A DNA stretch of 64,000 nt from Serinus canaria (lineage: Eukaryota; Chordata; Aves; Passeriformes; Fringillidae), in NCBI RefSeq assembly GCF_022539315.1, contig NC_066313.1, positions 24,155,059 through 24,219,058 of the forward strand. Direction: 5' to 3'. This document shows, in pieces, positions 45,405 to 64,000 of the stretch. Both the position numbers and the translations under genes were made by a program. Position 1 is the stretch's first letter. Every line of letters starts with the position of its first letter. Below the pieces are notes generated by a model. The model was given only the letters and a program-made list of their open reading frames with translations, searched no databases and had not been told where the DNA came from.

Positions 45405-46964
45405 ATGGGTACATAGAAATGGAGAGAGAAAATAAATTCGGGGAGCCAGTGAGGGTCAGAAGAATAGTATGTCAAGAGGCATGAAAAGAAGGTGGAAAAG
45501 CTGTTTTCTTGTTTTCCATAGCATTAGGGACAATGCCCTTTGAGTGCTTTGCTGATCCCCTTTATCACAGGGGCTTGGCAAGAGAAAGCAGGGAGCGAGG
45601 CACCGGAAGGATCTTTGCTTCCATCCCAAAGGCAGTTTGTAATGTGATTCCCGAAATGAGTCTTCAAGCTGCAAGGAAGCTCTGTAGCTTTTTGTTTTTC
45701 CCTTTAAACAGCTTAGCACCTTTTAAACCTGGCGGAGTGTTCTGGGAACTGGGCCAAGACTCTGCCCTGGGCCCTGCCCCATGGTCCCCATTGTCATTTG
45801 ATGTCATTTGCTGCCAAAGAGGAGTGAGAGTGGCTGTCCCCAGGAGTGCTGACCAGCCAAGGGCTGCTTTGCTAGAGGTCAGTGGCACAAAGGAGTGGGG
45901 AGAAGGCAGGGGATGCTGCAGTGCAGTGAGTTGACCCGGAGCCTTGGGTCCACAGTGTTGGTGGCACAGCCTCCTTACCGAGGTCAGTTATCCGTCCTGC
46001 TGTGCTCTGCTCTTTCCAGTTTCCAGCAGCTGCTCTTGCACAGCATGGCATGGGTGTACCTGGGGTGTGAAAGCAGCCAGGAGGCCATGAGCTTTGCCTC
46101 AGAAGCCTGGGGTGCTTCTTGCCTGTTTTCCATCCTCCTCTTCAGCCCCTCAAGTCCAGGCATCGGTGTGCAACTGGCTGCGTGTGGGACTTCCTCAAAG
46201 CCAAAGCTTGGCTGCAGTGGAGAGGAATCCAGATGCAATCTTGGCCTCTTTTCACAAGACTGTAAGTCAGTGGCAGCTGGGAAGTGATATGTTCCTGTCT
46301 AATTAATTCTTTTCCAGGGAATAAAAGGAGATGTTTTCTGTTTGGTCTCTGTGATGGATCCGTCATTCCTTTAGGTGCGATGTGCAGACAGACACGGAGA
46401 AGCAGCTGGTGTCCTCGGCTCTGGTGTCTGGCTCAGCAGCTTCGTTCTGGGACGGGAAGCAGCTGAGATCTCTGGTTTCACTATGGGGCTGTTCCTTTCT
46501 CAAGGGAGACAGGAGACTCATCACTCCTCAGAAACATCACAAAAACTGCTGACCCTGAAAACATGGAGTAATCTGCGATTTCCAGAGTGCCTCTCTTGTC
46601 CTTTCCTCCTGCAGCTGTTTCCCAAATGGCTGACATAAACTCGGAGCACTTTTGGGTTCACAGAGCCTCTACATCAGTGACTGCTGCAAAGGCAAAACTT
46701 TCTCCTGCATGCTGCACTATGAGAGCTGCAGTGTGCTGCTCCTGATGGGTTTCCTTCTCCCTTGATTGTTGCCCATGAGCAGCACAGGCTGTGCTGTGGT
46801 ACAACACCCCAAACAAATCCCTCAGCTAGCTGTGCACTCCAGCCCTGTGTCTGGGGACTGGGAGAATGTGCTGCATAACTTGGTGTTCTTGCCACAAATA
46901 ACATGTTAGGAGGGTCCTCATTGTCACAGGACAGACAGGACCACATGTTGGAATACTCTGGGGA

Positions 46965-47047
46965 ATAACTTGACAGTGGTGGGTTAATGGTCACACTCAA
47001 TGATCTTAGGGGACTTTTCCAACCAAAATGATTGAATGATTCTATGA
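46965..47047 (+). mobile_element. CR1 LINE 3' tail fragment
   Basis: The sequence CAATGATCTTAGGGGACTTT followed by TCCAACCAAAATGATTGAAT and GATTCTATGA is the classical CR1 terminus, with the short ATTCTATGA-type repeat at its end. About 80 bp remain, in the intergenic region. Confidence 0.8.
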
Positions 47048-50000
47048 AGAAATGGATCAGCTTGAAGCATTTGTGGCTGGATGAGGGCAAAATACAATTC
47101 CTGTCTTTATCTGTATATAAACCTGTTTAATATGTCTAGTTAACATGCTGGAGCAAAAGAGCTATTTGTGAAGAGAGATGTGCTTGTTATGCACTCAGTG
47201 CTGCCCATGTACACAATCTGTATTTTTTTAATAAAGGGATTTTTTGCAGGTTCCTCATACAAATGTGCTGACTCTTTCTTCTCAGTGTGTTGTGGGCAGG
47301 GTTAGGCTGGCTTTGCTCCTCAGGGCCACCAGTGCCTTTTAAAAGCCAGGTGGTCCTACTTGTGACAGAGGAGTCCAGGAGCACCTGGGCCTGGGGTCCT
47401 GTGTCTCATCCCCATACCACTGTCTTACCTGTCCCTGCAAGCAAAACATTCAAATTCAAGCTGCCCTCTCCTTCACAGGGGGCACTGTGTCCTTCGGCTG
47501 TTTGGTCATCAGGATCTTGGGGCAGAGAAGGTGATAATGGGAAAAGCTTTGCTGCTCACCCATCCTCATTGCTGCAATCCTTCCTCTGTGGCAATGCTTT
47601 CCTAACTTTTTATGTGACTGTCCTGAAAGCTGAGGATAAACAGGTCCTGTTTGTGGGCAAAGAAGATGCGGAGAACTGTAATGGCAGACTGAGGGAAGAG
47701 AGAGAAAGAAAGGCAGCCCCATCCCTGGCACCATGAAGGAGTGGCAGTTGTAGGATTAGCTCTTTCCTGCATAACTCAAGGGAAACTTTCCATAAACAAC
47801 TGGCACCACTCCCCAGTATGAGTTCAGCCTCTACACTTCTACATTATTTATTTCTTTTCCCCCTAGAGGTCTCTTGCTTTGACGTGTTCAAGTGCCTGTG
47901 AAACACCTGTGCACTTGAACATGTCCCTAGTGCTGTCTGCAGGGTCTACCTGCTCTGCCTGGATAATCTGTGCCTCTCAGAGCATCTAGAGTGGGGCACT
48001 TCAGAGCAGAGGGGCATCCACAGGGGGAGAGGAGCACACAGAGAGCACTCAGGCACTTGGCACGTCTGGAGATTGTGCCGGTAAGGAAAGGCAGTAGAGG
48101 AACTTTTCTCTATTCTTTGTGTTTGGAGTGACTGGTCAGCCACTGCAGGCTGTTACCTTATGCAGGGTGAAACTGTGCATGATTTGCTCCTGGGAATAGC
48201 CCAAAGGTAAAAATAAGCTAGTTCTTTTCTCAGGTCAGTAGCTGTCCCTAAATCACAGGCCAGGAGATGGGGTGCCACAAGGGCCACTTCGGCCTCTTCT
48301 TGCTCCTTACCAGTGTGGGTGAATGAGACCTTGAGTCCTGCTCGCTCCCTCTCTGAGCTGGGCTACTCCAGCAAACCCTGAGGAAAAAGCAGGAGAGTGC
48401 TGGGCACCCTGTCAGCCAGCAGAGAGTAGGGTGTGAGTGGAAGAGAGGAGGAGACCTCCATGCTAAGAGCTCACTGAATTTCAAGACTTTTGAAAGTTAT
48501 TCATCACCTCAGAGCAACCAGTTGATTGTTCTCCCTGAACAAACTTGGTTCATCTTCTAGACAATCATAAGAAAGCACAGAAGAGTAAATGGTTGACCTG
48601 GGGGCTTTGCTGCCTTGTCTACTCTTTTAACAGGCTGTGTCTGAAAAGCACATGTCGAGGGTTTGATGCTCAGCAAGGAGCTAACTTGGCCTACAGCCAT
48701 CTACCATGTTAGCACAGCATTATTCTAGAACATAGAGACAATGAGAAATCCAGCTATGTGTTGTTCATACTGGTATTTTCCAGTATGGGGATATGGCACA
48801 TATGGGAACATATCAATAGTTCAGCTTTTCATACCAGTAGTTTCAAATTTCTATTTCAACTAATGTAGAGAGGGAGTCAAAGAAACTGATCAACAGGCAG
48901 GAAAAAAAAAAATCTATAAAACCTTGCTTTGCAGTTCATCTGATAAAGGAAATATATAGTGTGTAAACCTTGTTTCTCACCAAGCTTGACATTTGTGTAA
49001 ATCTGATTCTTCTGTCCCTCACACTGTTATTTCCCCTCACATCACGTCCCTCTGTCCTAAGCCAGTATAAGGATGGTCAGAACAATGTTTTTTGTTTGTA
49101 ACAAGAGAGGGGATGTGTACACTACCTATGCTAGTAACTCTGGACAACTGCAGAACATCTCTATAAATGTATTTATAAAGATAACACCATCTCTGAACTC
49201 TCCATTCATTGCACTACTGCCAAACATAAGAAGCTGAGACAATTGAAATCTGCCAGCACGGCAAAGCAGGGAGACCCAATGCTGCCAAGGTGACCTGCAC
49301 ATGGATGGTGCTGCACTCGCCAGGACCGTGGGACGGACCCTGCCTGGGCTTTGTGAGTGACCCCCTTGCCTGCAAACTGGCACCCTGAACTCCTCCTCAG
49401 CCTGCAGTCAAACGAGGCTTCTCACATGGGATATCTGAGCCTCTGAGCAGGGAGTAACTGTGCAACTAAATACTCAAAAGCCAAAGAGCTTGCATCCCTC
49501 TGCTGCTCACGCTCCAACACAACTCATCCACTGTCTAATATGTTTGGATGGATGTGTTACCTCCTGACATCTTGATCATGGGAAAAGATGCTACATGGGC
49601 TTTGGGTGAAGAGTCAGCAAAAGCTGGAAGGTCATGGGGAATAGGAGTGCTTCAGGGTGGGCCCCTGAGGATGTTTTCATTGGCTTGGCTCAGTGCCATG
49701 ATCTTCAGACTCAGTGGTTTGGACTCACACTGGGCTCAGAGCTGGACCAGACTGTCCAGCGGTTCAGGAACTCACGAGCTTGGTGTCTCATCTCAGGGCC
49801 CCTGCACTGACTCCAGCTTTCAAGTAGAAAGAGGTTCAGACAGGGGATCCTGTGTTTGGGTTTGCATTGCGCTGCCAGACAAGAATATCCTGTCATTATG
49901 TGGAATCACTGAAAACTTTAATAGCATCCTTAAAACCTCCCTCCCCTCCCAAAGCATTTTTCTGGCTCTTAGCATGTTAGGGAGTAGCTACAGACTCCCA

Positions 50001-50511
50001 CAGCAGAATTTGCAGGATTGAGTGGTCTTGGCAGAGTAGCTGCAAAGGGCATTGTGTTTAATAAAAGGGCTAGACTTTACAGTTAGGGTTTTCCCTATGT
50101 CTTGTAGTGAGATTTGGTCTTTGGATGTTAAGTGCTGGGCTGATGAACACAGAAAATACAAACTGGCTCCCTGCGTCCCTCTGGCAGCAAGCAGGCAGGC
50201 ACTTTTCTCCTGCCCTGGGACACTCGGGGCAGATTCCCTGCAGATTCCTACTGTCCTTACTAAGGAGGCGTGATTTGCAGCGGTGCTGGGTGCCTGCAGG
50301 TGCTGCCCTCCGCAGGGGCAGTCCCGGGGCTCAGCACCGCTGGGAATCAGGCGAGGGGCTCCCGGCAAGGGCGAGGGCAGGGGGAGCGGGGCCGGGGGGG
50401 AAAGAGGAGCAGCGGTGCTTGCTGATGCTCAAACAAAGGTCTTCCAATGGAGGGACCTGCCGCAGGGCCAGGGCTCTCGGGCCCCACAAGTCAAACTGCA
50501 CAGAGTCACAG

Positions 50512-63644
<13,133 letters not shown>

Positions 63645-64000
63645 CTGGAAGGAGAAAAGGGGAATGAAGAAGATATTTCACAGACAGCTGGCCACACTCT
63701 GATCAGCCCAGAAGGTATCGGGGAAGAACAAATACAAATTACTGCAAACTCCATCAGATGATTGCCCAGTGTTTCTCCCACCCTTCCAGGGTTTACAATG
63801 AAGAATTATTTCCTGTGCAGCAACATGCTGTACAATCCCACAGTGTTCAGGAAAGCTGCAGAGCCCAGCATGCCTTACTTAATTGGGGCTGAAATCAGCA
63901 ACTCTGTGAAGCAGGTCCAGGGGTAGCTCAGCTGGGAAATACATTGAGTTGTTCCAGCGTTAAGGATTGCTGCCATTCCCTAAACAGTCACCAAGTGTGA

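Larger units (their letters stand above)
40256..50511. other. Intergenic region between convergent VANGL1 and CASQ2, including the CASQ2 3' UTR
   Basis: I see no coding exon here. The region holds the GGAA/13 bp repeat array (45001-45404) and a CR1 tail (46965-47047). Its right part must include the CASQ2 3' UTR, read leftward from 50511. On the minus strand, weak candidate poly(A) signals are ATTAAA at 50057-50062 and 49917-49922, and AATAAA at 47847-47852. I cannot decide among them without transcript data. Confidence 0.6.

Noticed and set aside
44960..45484. Long open frames through the GGAA array on both strands (Lys/Glu/Gly-rich on +, Phe/Leu/Pro/Ser-rich on -)
   Set aside because: They are products of simple repeats that lack stop triplets. 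There is no codon structure, splice context or known protein similarity.
63920..63990. tRNA-like start (GGGGTAGCTCAGCTGGG)
   Set aside because: It resembles a tRNA 5' end and A box, but there is no matching B box (GGTTCGA-type) or acceptor-stem pairing at the right distance.

Overview
This is vertebrate nuclear DNA, almost certainly from a bird and probably a neoavian species. Three things point that way. Coding sequence is split into short exons with GT-AG introns of several kb. The dispersed repeats are CR1-type LINE 3' ends and a CR1 reverse transcriptase fragment. There is also a solo LTR of a type common in passerines and related birds. I found no bacterial features, operons, CRISPR arrays or convincing RNA genes.

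Two protein-coding genes lie tail to tail. VANGL1 is on the + strand. All seven coding exons are visible (2649-34764), and they are followed by a long 3' UTR ending near an AATAAA at 40235. Its product is a four-pass core planar cell polarity membrane protein of about 522 residues ending in the PDZ ligand ETSV. CASQ2 (cardiac calsequestrin) is on the - strand. The window holds its last seven coding exons, from 63644 down to 50512; the N-terminal exons and promoter lie beyond the right edge. Its product is the Ca2+-buffering protein of the sarcoplasmic reticulum lumen, and it ends in a nearly pure polyaspartate tail. From general knowledge, mammals have the same convergent VANGL1-CASQ2 neighbourhood. 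The two genes have unrelated functions, so the arrangement is conserved synteny, not a functional cluster.

Layout: 1-2648 is probably VANGL1 intron 1 plus 5' UTR. From 2649 to 34764 lie the VANGL1 coding exons, including a 19.4 kb intron (8213-27623) that contains a solo LTR, a minus-strand CR1 reverse transcriptase relic, a CR1 tail and a GC-rich block. From 34765 to about 40255 is the VANGL1 3' UTR. From 40256 to 50511 is the intergenic or CASQ2 3' UTR region, with a CR1 tail and a 400 bp GGAA array containing a 13 bp minisatellite. From 50512 to 64000 lie CASQ2 exons and introns with further CR1 pieces.

The most useful observations are local. A 7-A run in the first VANGL1 coding exon breaks the reading frame as sequenced. 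An in-frame upstream ATG and a tandem NAGNAG acceptor could vary the VANGL1 N-terminus. The CASQ2 tail lacks the serines seen in the mammalian tail. I saw no convincing previously undescribed system.
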